DNA of 63,582 nt, taken from positions 1-63,582 of the forward strand of contig BNWW01000003.1 in NCBI GenBank assembly GCA_025999115.1. The letters are read 5' to 3'. This document shows positions 18,568 to 26,957 of this stretch, piece after piece (within the stretch, counting starts at the first letter, position 1; each line of letters opens with the position of its first letter). Position numbers and translations under genes: made by a program. The notes below the pieces were generated by a model. That model saw only the letters and a list, made by a program, of their open reading frames with translations, had not been told where the DNA came from and searched no databases. This stretch comes from Bacteroidia bacterium. Its GTDB lineage: Bacteria; Bacteroidota; Bacteroidia; Bacteroidales; Azobacteroidaceae.

Positions 18568-20892
18568 TTAAAACGGATATCCCACCGCAATGTGCCATGC
18601 AAAATTTTCCCCGAAATTCGGATGCAATATCGCCCAACGGTCTTTCCCGTTTTTTGCCGGATTGTAGGCTTTCATCCCCGTATCGAAACGAATCAAAAAG
18701 TAATCGAAATCTAATCGCAAGCCCAGACCATAGCCGAAGGCAATTTCTTTGTAAAACGAATCTAATCGAAATTGACCGCCTGCCTGTTCTTCGTAATTCT
18801 TTATCGTCCAGATATTTCCGGCGTCGATGTATGCGGCGGCTTCCAATTTCCAGAAGAAATGGCTGCGGTATTCGATGTTGAAATCCAATTTAATATCACC
18901 CGATTGTTCGTAAAAAGTAGTCCAATGGTCGGGTTGATAACTGCCCGGTCCCAATTGACGAATCGACCAGGCCCGCACACTGTTGGCTCCGCCCGAATAA
19001 TACCGTTTTTCAAAAGGTAAACTCTGCGAATTGCCGTATGGAAAACCGATTCCGCCGCCGATATGCCATGCGATGGAGTTTTGTTCGTCGAGGACAATAT
19101 TTTTTGTATAATCGAAATCGCCTTTGACGAATTGTGCGAAGGGTGTTTTGAAAAGCAGATACGAATCCCATGCCTCATCTTTTTCCAGTTTTAAGATGTT
19201 GCTTAATCCGTATAAAAGATTGCCTGCCGATTCGATTGAAAAACGGAAGGTATGTGCATTTTTTCGTTTTTGAGCAGGCTCGGAAGTCGAATAATAATAG
19301 GCATAATTCATGCCGACAATAAACTGGTCGAGATAGCCGAAATACAGTGCGTTTTCCGGCAGTTTCTGCAAAAAGCTAAAATCTATTTTTGGAAGATACA
19401 CATAATCGACGTTCACTAAATCGAATTGATGGCGCGGTGCGAATTTTTGCCGTCCCTGCCATTTGTAACGTAATCCGCCGGATACAAGGGTGCGGTCGTA
19501 TTCGGGACGTGTTTGATAATTGTATCGAAACAGAAATTCGGTTGAAGTGCGCAAGCGGCGCGTGAGCGGATCACCCACAAACGGGAAAATGATTTTGGGA
19601 AGATCCAGCGAGGCTTCTCCTCCCAATTCCCAATAGGGATAGGAAAAATTACTCATCGTTTCGTAGGCGGCGCGTACGCGGAGATTAAACGTTTCCGAAC
19701 CGCGAAACAAGTTGCGATGTGAATAATTGACGGAAGTGGCTGCTCCCAAATCGCCGGCCGTATTCGTCCCTTCGATGGAATAGGTAACGGTTTGTTTGCG
19801 TGCCGGAATCGCCAATAGATAGCTGTCGAGCAAAGTGGAATCGTTTCGTGTCTTTTCCGCAAATTGGAAGTGTATGTTGTTTAATGCGCGTAAACCGGAA
19901 AAGGCGGCGTAAGTCAAATCTTCGTTTTGTTGCGAATAGGATTGTCCCGGTGTGATGAAGCAGTTGTGCAACAATAAATTCGGGCGCAACGACGGCTTTT
20001 TTCCCGTGTAATAGATGGTGTAACCGTTGACATGGATGCTGTCGTTTTTCGGATAATCGTCGAGATTCGCGATATGTAAAGGGTCAAAATCCAAATAGAT
20101 ACGGAATTTATCGTAGAAAAATTTCCGGTTGGAAAAGTCGGCGACACTATCCGGCAATTCCCGCAATCGCAAAGTTAAATCGACCGAATGAGCGTTTAAG
20201 GCGCTGTCGGCATCATATACCAACCGGTCTTTGGAGAAAGCGTAATAACCGCGGTTTTTCAGTAAGCCGGTAATGCGGTCGCGTTCGGCGTCCAAGATAT
20301 TGCGGTTGAATAACAAACTGTCTTTCACGAGCGACGAACGCATCGCCGGCGATTCGCCCGGAACGGCTTGCTGCGGTTCGGAATGCCCGCCGCCGAAAAT
20401 CTCACGATTCAATATCGAATCTTGTATTTCGGTTTCATAATGCCGGATGCGGTAAGGCTCATTTCCCCGGATAAAATAGCTGACATTAGCTCTTTTATAG
20501 CGGGAGGTATCGACCGACAACCACACGTCCACGCCGGAGTATCCCATATTGACGAACAATTTTTGAAACTCGCGCACGGTTTTATTCACTTGCAACGAAT
20601 CGAAGAGAACCGGTTCGTCGCCGAGTTTCCGGATAAACCGGTTGAAGCCGTTATCTTTCTTGCCTGATAAACTGTATACGTGCAGCATCACTTTGGATAC
20701 TCCGAACATTTTGAAATTGGGATGCTGCTTTAGATAAGGCGTCAATTCGCTCTCCGAATAGCCCGGTACGTCCGATTCGATATGAATCCGGTCGAGCAGG
20801 TATTCGCCGTCGGGAACAAATTTAGTTGATTTGCACGCGAAAAACGTGGTCGTCAGCGCAATGAGGCAGATATATTGGATGCGATTCAACAT
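18568..20892 (-). CDS. tamL: TamL-like BamA/TamA-family outer-membrane lipoprotein
   Basis: Lipobox FFA|C near residue 20, then CKSTKFVPDGEYLLDRIHIE, a start typical of the Bacteroidota TamL group. Two or three POTRA-like modules cover about residues 30-350, followed by a 16-stranded barrel. The lid-lock motif appears as GGANSVRAWSIRQLGPGSY, the Omp85 VRGF-type signature, and the last strand ends in AWHIAVGYPF with terminal Phe. The family helps insert outer-membrane proteins, with an inner-membrane TamB partner not in this window. 774 residues is normal. A terminator separates it from the gene upstream. Confidence 0.88.
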   Translation of the reverse strand: MLNRIQYICLIALTTTFFACKSTKFVPDGEYLLDRIHIESDVPGYSESELTPYLKQHPNFKMFGVSKVMLHVYSLSGKKDNGFNRFIRKLGDEPVLFDSLQVNKTVREFQKLFVNMGYSGVDVWLSVDTSRYKRANVSYFIRGNEPYRIRHYETEIQDSILNREIFGGGHSEPQQAVPGESPAMRSSLVKDSLLFNRNILDAERDRITGLLKNRGYYAFSKDRLVYDADSALNAHSVDLTLRLRELPDSVADFSNRKFFYDKFRIYLDFDPLHIANLDDYPKNDSIHVNGYTIYYTGKKPSLRPNLLLHNCFITPGQSYSQQNEDLTYAAFSGLRALNNIHFQFAEKTRNDSTLLDSYLLAIPARKQTVTYSIEGTNTAGDLGAATSVNYSHRNLFRGSETFNLRVRAAYETMSNFSYPYWELGGEASLDLPKIIFPFVGDPLTRRLRTSTEFLFRYNYQTRPEYDRTLVSGGLRYKWQGRQKFAPRHQFDLVNVDYVYLPKIDFSFLQKLPENALYFGYLDQFIVGMNYAYYYSTSEPAQKRKNAHTFRFSIESAGNLLYGLSNILKLEKDEAWDSYLLFKTPFAQFVKGDFDYTKNIVLDEQNSIAWHIGGGIGFPYGNSQSLPFEKRYYSGGANSVRAWSIRQLGPGSYQPDHWTTFYEQSGDIKLDFNIEYRSHFFWKLEAAAYIDAGNIWTIKNYEEQAGGQFRLDSFYKEIAFGYGLGLRLDFDYFLIRFDTGMKAYNPAKNGKDRWAILHPNFGENFAWHIAVGYPF

Positions 20893-20943
20893 TTCGTCTA
20901 CAAAAGTACATTTATTGCTTTAATGATGCAAATCTAAATATGT

Positions 20944-20975
20944 AAAAAAATCCCGCAGGGTGGGTGCGGGATTTT
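20944..20975. terminator. Rho-independent terminator
   Basis: Stem aaatcccgca paired with tgcgggattt around gggtggg, followed by T on one strand and A on the other. It ends transcription of the small minus-strand gene at 20998-21255 and lies 50 bp in front of tamL. Confidence 0.8.
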
Positions 20976-20997
20976 TATTCGGCTCAAACAGATTGTT

Positions 20998-21255
20998 TTA
21001 TTGTTTTTTGCGGAGGCGGCCATAGATGCTGCCGAGCAGTAAAATGCCGGCGGCAGGAAGAGCGCCGACTGGGACGGAGAGATTTCCGTCGGCGTTTTCG
21101 GTGGAGCCGATGGCGCCGCGTAGATTGCCCGAAGTTTCGGAGGTTGCTTCGGTGTTTTGGAGCCAGTTTTCGGTGCGGTTGCGGAAGCTGGTGCGTTCGG
21201 CGAATGTGTTGATTGCCAAACAAATTGCTATTGTTAGAATTGTTGTTCGTTTCAT
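20998..21255 (-). CDS. Small exported protein with a sorting-tail-like C-terminus
   Basis: 85 residues: signal peptide MKRTTILTIAICLAINTFAE, a polar middle with RNRTENWLQNTEA and TENADGN, then VPVGALPAAGILLLGSIYG, ending RLRKKQ. A short motif, one hydrophobic helix and a basic end is the tripartite plan of C-terminal sorting signals such as PEP-CTERM or LPXTG. It is not a match I can name. Similar small proteins with VPVG plus a hydrophobic tail appear near T9SS cargo in Bacteroidales, to my recollection only. It has its own terminator and follows the secreted-protein cluster. Simple C-terminal membrane anchoring is the plain alternative. Confidence 0.6.
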   Translation of the reverse strand: MKRTTILTIAICLAINTFAERTSFRNRTENWLQNTEATSETSGNLRGAIGSTENADGNLSVPVGALPAAGILLLGSIYGRLRKKQ

Positions 21256-21270
21256 TGTTGTTTGTGTTTT

Positions 21271-21285
21271 AACCCTAACAGGGTT
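21271..21285. repeat. Short palindromic hairpin aaccctaacagggtt
   Basis: Six-base stem aaccct/agggtt with a 3-base loop, preceded by a T-run, in the 40-bp gap between the small exported gene and the secreted-protein gene. It could weaken transcription from the upstream minus-strand operon into the small gene. Confidence 0.45.
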
Positions 21286-21295
21286 CGGTTGTTCA

Positions 21296-23134
21296 TCATT
21301 TAATAATTACTTTGCTCACTTCACTCTTACCCGATGCGTAAATCGTTTTCACGATGTAAATGCCCGGTTGTAGGGGCGTTGCGCGCAACGCCCCTACGCA
21401 CACCCCTTGCAAGTTGTAATATTGCACGGCTACGGGAGTAAGACCTTCTAAGTTTTCAAAACTTGGAAGGTCTATGGCTGTCGGCGTTTCAATATTCAAT
21501 GAAGCGCGTAAAGCGTTGGTTGCAATTCCTTTCGCCACCACTACCGATTCAAACGGTTTTAACGTGTATGTACCGGAGAATCGGCCGAAATTGCTCGCTG
21601 CAAATGCACCCAAGCGATAATAATCGTCGTCAATATCGGTGCTGCCTTGCGTTAATGTTTGATTGGCCACCAAAGGATTATTCGTTAGTGTATATTCTTC
21701 CGCATTACCGGCAAAATCAGAAGAATTGTTAAGCACAACTCCGCTTTCGGAAGTAAACGTGAACGTAGCGCCATCCAAAGCATCAGGAACTTGAAGGACG
21801 TAACCGCCTGCCGCAATGGTTTTTGAACCGGCCGCATAATCATAGAAATTATCGCCGTCGTAAGTTTTCAACCAATAATCGCCGTTTAAGCCGTCATGAG
21901 TATTTATACCGTTTTCATCATACGTTTCCAAATCGTAATTGAATGAAGTATTATCACAGCGAACGGAAGAAATATTGAACGGGAAACCGATAGCATACCA
22001 TTTGTCGGCAGCAAACGATTTTTTAATTTTCACTACGCCATTCTCTCCCAAAGTCAAAAGGCCGGTTAATTGGCCGGTGGAAGTTTCGTTGGATTCGAAA
22101 ACGATGTCGCCCCAATTATACATATCGGCTGTTGCGGTTATGTTGGCCGGAATGATTATTTCTTGTTGAGTGAAAGGGGAAGCGCTGTTTATTTTACTCC
22201 AAAAAGCCGGTAGGTTCGGCAATAGAGTAGTGCCTGCATAAACACTAATTTTGGAACTGGCGCTGATGCCTCCAAAGATATAGTTGGAATTTTCGGGTGG
22301 GTTAGGTGTCATGTTTGTAAAATTGCCGCCCGAAATAGTTACATTAGCGGATCCTGCTGCAAGATTCGCTGTTCCTGAAGCTACGTTAATGCCGCCGATA
22401 AATGTTCCTCCCGAAATATTCAGATCAACATTGCCGCCATGTCCATTATTGAGAGAGCCTCCATAGAGATATATGATTTCACCGCCTTGTATGTCAATGT
22501 GTGCTGTTCCCGTGTAATCGGCAGCTTTTTGCCTATTGAATCCGACAATGATAAATGTTCCGCTTTTAACGATAATATTTGCATCCAAATCAACGGCTGT
22601 CGGACTACCGCTTCCATCATTTTGAATACCGCCCAAAATAGTGCAAGATGTTGTTGTTTGCGTATTGGGAAAATCCACTACCGAAATGCCTTCTCCCATC
22701 GTAAGCGGATGAAAATTGGCAATAAACATAATGTAATTCGCTGTAAGTGAAGGATTTCCTTTGAACGTAATATTTTCAAATGTATGCGGACCATTCAGAC
22801 TATAACGAAAACCGGCAGTACCTACTGTTAGCGCACAATTTGGATTGCCTTCGCGATAATCTACTCCGTCCCAAACCGAAGTAAGCGTTACGTTTTGCGT
22901 ATTTGCCACCGCTCGCATAAAATTGGATGAAATCGTGAAGCCATCTACCAGAACAATCGTTCCGCCGCCGCCTGCATCTTCCAATACCTTATATGCCGTA
23001 TTGATGGAAGTGGTCGGTGTAGAGGGCGATTTACCGTTTCCGTTGGTTCCTCCCGTTTTCAGGAACGCTACGTTTTGTGCCTGCAAACTCCAGCAAGCCG
23101 CCATTATGATTAATAAAAGAATATTTTTCTTCAT
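21296..23134 (-). CDS. Secreted T9SS cargo, beta-rich protein with esterase-free architecture
   Basis: Signal peptide MKKNILLLIIMAACWSLQAQ. Residues 20-250 are nearly identical to the N-terminal module of the next gene (KTGGTNGNGK, FTISSNFMRAVANTQNVTLT, ANFHPLTMGEG) and carry repeated ISGG turns (NISGGTFIG, TISGGNFTN), suggesting a right-handed beta-helix. The middle (about 330-540) is beta-rich and unrelated to the esterases of its neighbours. The end is a T9SS sorting domain: VAVQYYNLQGV, GIYIVKTIYASGKSEVSK, VIIK. A 28-bp palindrome and a second inverted repeat are embedded in frame near the C-terminus. The function is unknown; a binding partner for the locus's glycan is a guess. Confidence 0.75.
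   Translation of the reverse strand: MKKNILLLIIMAACWSLQAQNVAFLKTGGTNGNGKSPSTPTTSINTAYKVLEDAGGGGTIVLVDGFTISSNFMRAVANTQNVTLTSVWDGVDYREGNPNCALTVGTAGFRYSLNGPHTFENITFKGNPSLTANYIMFIANFHPLTMGEGISVVDFPNTQTTTSCTILGGIQNDGSGSPTAVDLDANIIVKSGTFIIVGFNRQKAADYTGTAHIDIQGGEIIYLYGGSLNNGHGGNVDLNISGGTFIGGINVASGTANLAAGSANVTISGGNFTNMTPNPPENSNYIFGGISASSKISVYAGTTLLPNLPAFWSKINSASPFTQQEIIIPANITATADMYNWGDIVFESNETSTGQLTGLLTLGENGVVKIKKSFAADKWYAIGFPFNISSVRCDNTSFNYDLETYDENGINTHDGLNGDYWLKTYDGDNFYDYAAGSKTIAAGGYVLQVPDALDGATFTFTSESGVVLNNSSDFAGNAEEYTLTNNPLVANQTLTQGSTDIDDDYYRLGAFAASNFGRFSGTYTLKPFESVVVAKGIATNALRASLNIETPTAIDLPSFENLEGLTPVAVQYYNLQGVCVGALRATPLQPGIYIVKTIYASGKSEVSKVIIK
21370..21397. repeat. 28-bp perfect palindrome, copy 1
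   Basis: Half site gtaggggcgttgcg followed by its exact reverse complement. In the minus-strand gene it encodes VGALRATPL in the turn of the sorting domain between NLQGV and GIYIVK. Identical copies lie at 23223 and 25149. Confidence 0.9.
21441..21473. repeat. 33-bp inverted repeat inside a coding region
   Basis: Left arm agaccttctaagtttt and right arm caaaacttggaaggtct pair with one mismatch. It encodes DLPSFENLEGL just upstream of the sorting domain of the 21296-23134 gene. This is a different family from the 28-bp palindrome only 45 bp away. Confidence 0.75.
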
Positions 23135-23145
23135 GATTTTAAAAT

Positions 23146-25056
23146 TTAAAAATTATACATTATTAATTGACTTCTCGTTTCTCCTGATTTCAGGGTTTGT
23201 TTCACAATATAAACGCCGGTGGGTAGGGGCGTTGCGCGCAACGCCCCTACGGGGATTTGCACGCCTTGCAGGTTGAAATATTCCGTTGCAACTACCTGAT
23301 TGTCTTGCGAAACGGCGTTTTCAATGGCTGTCAGCGTTTTTTCCTGCGCAAACAGCCAATCGGTCAAACCTTCGGTTGCCGAAGCCACCCACCATACGCC
23401 GTGATCAATGCCCGGAAATTCGGTGTATTGAATCTTGGTTCCTCCTGCTGCTTCAATGGCTGCCACTAAACCGCGCGTACCGGCTACCGGAAGCGTTCCA
23501 TCCGCATCGCCATGAAATGTCCAAATCGGAGTTTGAGCCAGTGCACCGGCAATTGCTGCCGCACCGGGCGAAGCGCCGCAACCGGCCATCGGAACGCCTG
23601 CTGCAAACAAATTCGGGAAACGACTCATCAAATCCCATGTTGCACCGCCGCCGTTCGACGAACCGCAAATATAGATCCGTTTCAAATCTACCGCTTGGGT
23701 CGCTATTACATCATCCAACAATTCTTTTGCGGCGGCCAAATAATCGCTCATCGGAACGTCATCGACCGTATAACCCGCATTGCCCGGGTATTGCCCATCG
23801 GCAACCCAATTGGTTGTAGTGGGACACTGCGGAGCCACGATGATACATTCGTTGCCGCTGTTCAAAATCCGGGATACTACAGCGGCTCCTATCGTTCGTA
23901 ATTGCATGGAGTTGTCGGCTCCGCGCGAACCGTTGTCGTGCATAAAAAGCACCAAAGGATAAGCATTTCCGGCATCGTAATTTTCGGGTAAATAAATACG
24001 GTAGGGAAGTTCGATACCGGTTGTTGATATAAATGAACCGGAATCAAATGTTTCGGAAGGAATGTAAAAATCCTCCCAACCGGCGGTCGATTTAATTTGA
24101 TCGAAACCATAACATCTTCTCTTGATAAAATCAAAACCGGTGGCATCCAGCGCTGATACATCTATCGCTGAAACGCCATCCATTTCGCCTAAGATAGCGG
24201 GACAAGCCGTAAAATCCCCGCCGGTGATGGTTACTGTTGTATTTCCCTGTGCATTATTCGTTGTTTGATATGGACGATTTCCGGCATAAATAGCGTCTTT
24301 AAAACTACCGCCCGAAATAGTTAAATCCAAATTTCCTCCATTACCAAAACCGGTAAGCGGAGAGCCTGCCGGAATCGAACCACCGTAGAAAGCAGTGATT
24401 TCACCACCTTGTATGTCAATATGCGCAGTTCCCGTATAATTTGCCGTTACCTGTCGATTGAAACCGACAATGATAAAGGCGCCGCTCTTAATGGTTAAAT
24501 TCGCATCCAAATTCGTTGCCGTGGGACTACCGGTTCCTCCTTGTTGGATACCACTCAAAATAGAACAAGAAGTCGTCATTATCGTATTCGGAAAATTAAC
24601 CACCGATACGCCTTCTCCCATCGTAAGCGGATGAAAATTGGCAATAAACATAATGTAATTCGCTGTAAGTGAAGGATTTCCTTTGAGCGTAATATTTTCA
24701 AATGTATGCGGACCGTTCATACTGTAACGGAAACCGGCGGTACCTACCGTCAACGCACAATTGGGATTGCCTTCGCGATAATCTACTCCGTCCCAAACGG
24801 AAGTAAGCGTTACGTTTTGCGTATTTGCCACCGCTCGCATAAAATTGGATGAAATCGTGAAGCCATCTACCAGAACAATCGTTCCACCACCGCCGGCATC
24901 TTCCAATACTTTATAAGCCGTATTGATGGAAGTGGTCGGTGTGGCCGGCGATTTACCGTTTCCGTTGGTTCCTCCTGTTTTTAGAAAGGCTACATTTTGC
25001 GCATTTATAGTACAACAAGTAATGCCAAATACAATAAATAAGATAAATTTTTTCAT
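23146..25056 (-). CDS. Secreted esterase with beta-helix-like N-terminus and T9SS sorting domain
   Basis: Signal peptide ends INAQ. Residues 20-300 repeat the N-terminal module of the adjacent genes. Residues about 340-580 are an alpha/beta-hydrolase of the PHB-depolymerase/CE1-like group: ELPYRIYLPENYD and LVLFMHDNGSRG, nucleophile Ser in CGSSNGGGATWDLM (about 467), Asp in FHGDADGTLP (about 515), His in GIDHGVWW (about 549). The tail is a sorting domain (TEYFNLQGVQI ... GVYIVKQTLKSG) containing the 28-bp palindrome. Such enzymes remove acetyl or feruloyl groups from plant polysaccharides; which bond is cleaved here is inference. It is 9 bp from the next gene, so co-transcribed. Confidence 0.85.
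   Translation of the reverse strand: MKKFILFIVFGITCCTINAQNVAFLKTGGTNGNGKSPATPTTSINTAYKVLEDAGGGGTIVLVDGFTISSNFMRAVANTQNVTLTSVWDGVDYREGNPNCALTVGTAGFRYSMNGPHTFENITLKGNPSLTANYIMFIANFHPLTMGEGVSVVNFPNTIMTTSCSILSGIQQGGTGSPTATNLDANLTIKSGAFIIVGFNRQVTANYTGTAHIDIQGGEITAFYGGSIPAGSPLTGFGNGGNLDLTISGGSFKDAIYAGNRPYQTTNNAQGNTTVTITGGDFTACPAILGEMDGVSAIDVSALDATGFDFIKRRCYGFDQIKSTAGWEDFYIPSETFDSGSFISTTGIELPYRIYLPENYDAGNAYPLVLFMHDNGSRGADNSMQLRTIGAAVVSRILNSGNECIIVAPQCPTTTNWVADGQYPGNAGYTVDDVPMSDYLAAAKELLDDVIATQAVDLKRIYICGSSNGGGATWDLMSRFPNLFAAGVPMAGCGASPGAAAIAGALAQTPIWTFHGDADGTLPVAGTRGLVAAIEAAGGTKIQYTEFPGIDHGVWWVASATEGLTDWLFAQEKTLTAIENAVSQDNQVVATEYFNLQGVQIPVGALRATPLPTGVYIVKQTLKSGETRSQLIMYNF
23223..23250. repeat. 28-bp perfect palindrome, copy 2
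   Basis: Same sequence as at 21370, encoding VGALRATPL in the sorting domain of the 23146-25056 esterase. Confidence 0.9.
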
Positions 25057-25065
25057 GACATTATT

Positions 25066-26937
25066 TTATATTTTGTTAATAATTAATTGCTTACTTACTT
25101 TCGTTTGACCCGATTTCAGGGTTTGTTTCACAAGGTAAACGCCGGTGGGTAGGGGCGTTGCGCGCAACGCCCCTACGGGGATTTGCACGCCTTGCAGGTT
25201 GAAATATTCCGTTGCAACCACCTGATCATCTTGCGAAACGATGTTTTCGATAGATGTAGGCGTTTTCTTTTGTGCAAAAAACCACTCGATCAATCCTTCG
25301 TGTGCGGAGAAAAAGTAAGCTTCATGTCCTACGCCCGGATATTCGGTGTATTCGATTTTCGTTCCGCCTGCCGCCTCGATGGCGGCTACAATTCCGCGTG
25401 TACCTTCCACCGACAGCGTTTCGTCGGCATCGCCATGAAATGCCCAAATCGGGATTTCGGTCAGCAGACTGCCGATAGCCGCCGCATTGGACGATTCGCC
25501 ATTGCCGCACATCGGAATACCGGCTGCAAATAAATCGGGGAAACGGCACATCAAATCCCATGTTGCGCCGCCGCCGTTGGAAACGCCAAAAACGTAGATG
25601 CGCGATTTGTCGATGTAGGGTTTCGTTAATATGCTGTCAAACAATTCTTTAGCGGCATTCAAATAACTTCCCATCGGAACGGATGCGACTGTGTAACCGG
25701 CATTGCCCGGATAAGTTGTAACCCAACTGCTTGAGAGTGGGGCTTGTGGCGCCAGAATGATACATTCTTGTCCGCTGTTGATTAATGTGGATGTGAAAGC
25801 CGAACCGCCGGTCAAAAGATGCGTTTCATTGTCGCTGCCCCGCGAGCCATTGCCGTGCATATACAAAACTAAAGGATATTTTTTCGATTCGTCGTAATTT
25901 TCGGGATAATAAATCCGGTACGGAATCATTTGTCCTTTGGAGTCGGTGTAATTTCCGTAATCAAATACTTTGTTGGGTGTAAGAAATGGAACTTCGCCGC
26001 CGGCTGTTATCAATTTGCCGGCATAATACAAGCGGCGTTTCACATAGTCTACATCGGCTAATCCCGATAAATCGACAATGGATTCGCCGTCCATATTGGC
26101 AAAAATGGCGCCACAATATGTAAAATCGCCGCCGGAAATCACGATGGAGGCATTTCCCGAAGCATAAGTCGCCCGCGAAGAATTACTTTCGCAAGCGTAA
26201 ATGCTGCTGATAAATGTTCCGCCGGAAATATTCAAATCGATACTGCCGCCTTTGCCGTTGTTAAGCGAGCCGCCGTAAAGAGTTGCAATTTCGCCGCCGG
26301 AAATATTTATGTGCGCTGTTCCCGTATAAACCACATCCACTTGGCGACTGAAACCGACCACAATGAATTTTCCGCTTTTAATGGTGATGTACGGATCCGC
26401 ATCGTTGGTTGCCGGAGCGCCCGTTTGTCCGCTTTGCGAACCTCCGAGAATAGCGAGCGACGTAGCGATTTCTGTTGAGGGAAATCCTTGAACTTCAATG
26501 CCTTCTCCCATCGTAATCGGATGGAAATTAGCGATAAACAGAATGTAGGGAGTTGATACTCCTGCATCTGAGAAGGTAATGTTTTCAAAGGTAGTCGGTC
26601 GAAACAACGTCCATCGAAGACCTTTGGAAATGTCGAGAATACAATTGGGGTTTCCATCGCGATAATCCACCCCATCGTATTTTGAAGTAATGGTAATGTT
26701 TTCGTTTTTCGGAATGTTGCGAGCAAAAGCCGATACCAGCGTGAATTTATCCACAATCACGATGGCGCCTTCGCCACCGGAATCTTCGATGGCTTTGTAA
26801 GCGGTGTTCAAACTGCCGGTGGGCGTGGCGGGCGTTGAGCCGTTGCCTGTTCCGCCGTTTTTCAAAAAGACTGCGGTTTCTGCATTGAGTTGCAAACAAG
26901 AAACTGCAAGAATGAGTAATAGTACAATTTTTTTCAT
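25066..26937 (-). CDS. Secreted esterase paralogue with T9SS sorting domain
   Basis: The frame stays open far upstream into the mutarotase gene, but the true start is 26937 (MKKIVLLLILAVSCLQLNAE, a signal peptide), giving 623 residues. The architecture is that of the preceding esterase: N-terminal beta-helix-like module with ISGGEI and ISGGTFI turns, then hydrolase with MIPYRIYYPENYDESK, LVLYMHGNGSRGSD, nucleophile FGVSNGGGATWDLM (about 452), HGDADETL (about 499) and GVGHEAYF (about 534). The C-terminus is FNLQGVQI ... GVYLVKQTLKSGQTKVSKQ. The N-terminal module is clearly more diverged than in its two neighbours. The two esterases may act on different linkages of one substrate. Confidence 0.85.
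   Translation of the reverse strand: MKKIVLLLILAVSCLQLNAETAVFLKNGGTGNGSTPATPTGSLNTAYKAIEDSGGEGAIVIVDKFTLVSAFARNIPKNENITITSKYDGVDYRDGNPNCILDISKGLRWTLFRPTTFENITFSDAGVSTPYILFIANFHPITMGEGIEVQGFPSTEIATSLAILGGSQSGQTGAPATNDADPYITIKSGKFIVVGFSRQVDVVYTGTAHINISGGEIATLYGGSLNNGKGGSIDLNISGGTFISSIYACESNSSRATYASGNASIVISGGDFTYCGAIFANMDGESIVDLSGLADVDYVKRRLYYAGKLITAGGEVPFLTPNKVFDYGNYTDSKGQMIPYRIYYPENYDESKKYPLVLYMHGNGSRGSDNETHLLTGGSAFTSTLINSGQECIILAPQAPLSSSWVTTYPGNAGYTVASVPMGSYLNAAKELFDSILTKPYIDKSRIYVFGVSNGGGATWDLMCRFPDLFAAGIPMCGNGESSNAAAIGSLLTEIPIWAFHGDADETLSVEGTRGIVAAIEAAGGTKIEYTEYPGVGHEAYFFSAHEGLIEWFFAQKKTPTSIENIVSQDDQVVATEYFNLQGVQIPVGALRATPLPTGVYLVKQTLKSGQTKVSKQLIINKI
25149..25176. repeat. 28-bp perfect palindrome, copy 3
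   Basis: Same sequence as at 21370 and 23223, encoding VGALRATPL in the sorting domain of the 25066-26937 esterase. Flanks ccggtgg and ggggatttgc are shared with copy 2. Confidence 0.9.
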
Positions 26938-26957
26938 GATATACAATATTAAAAAAT

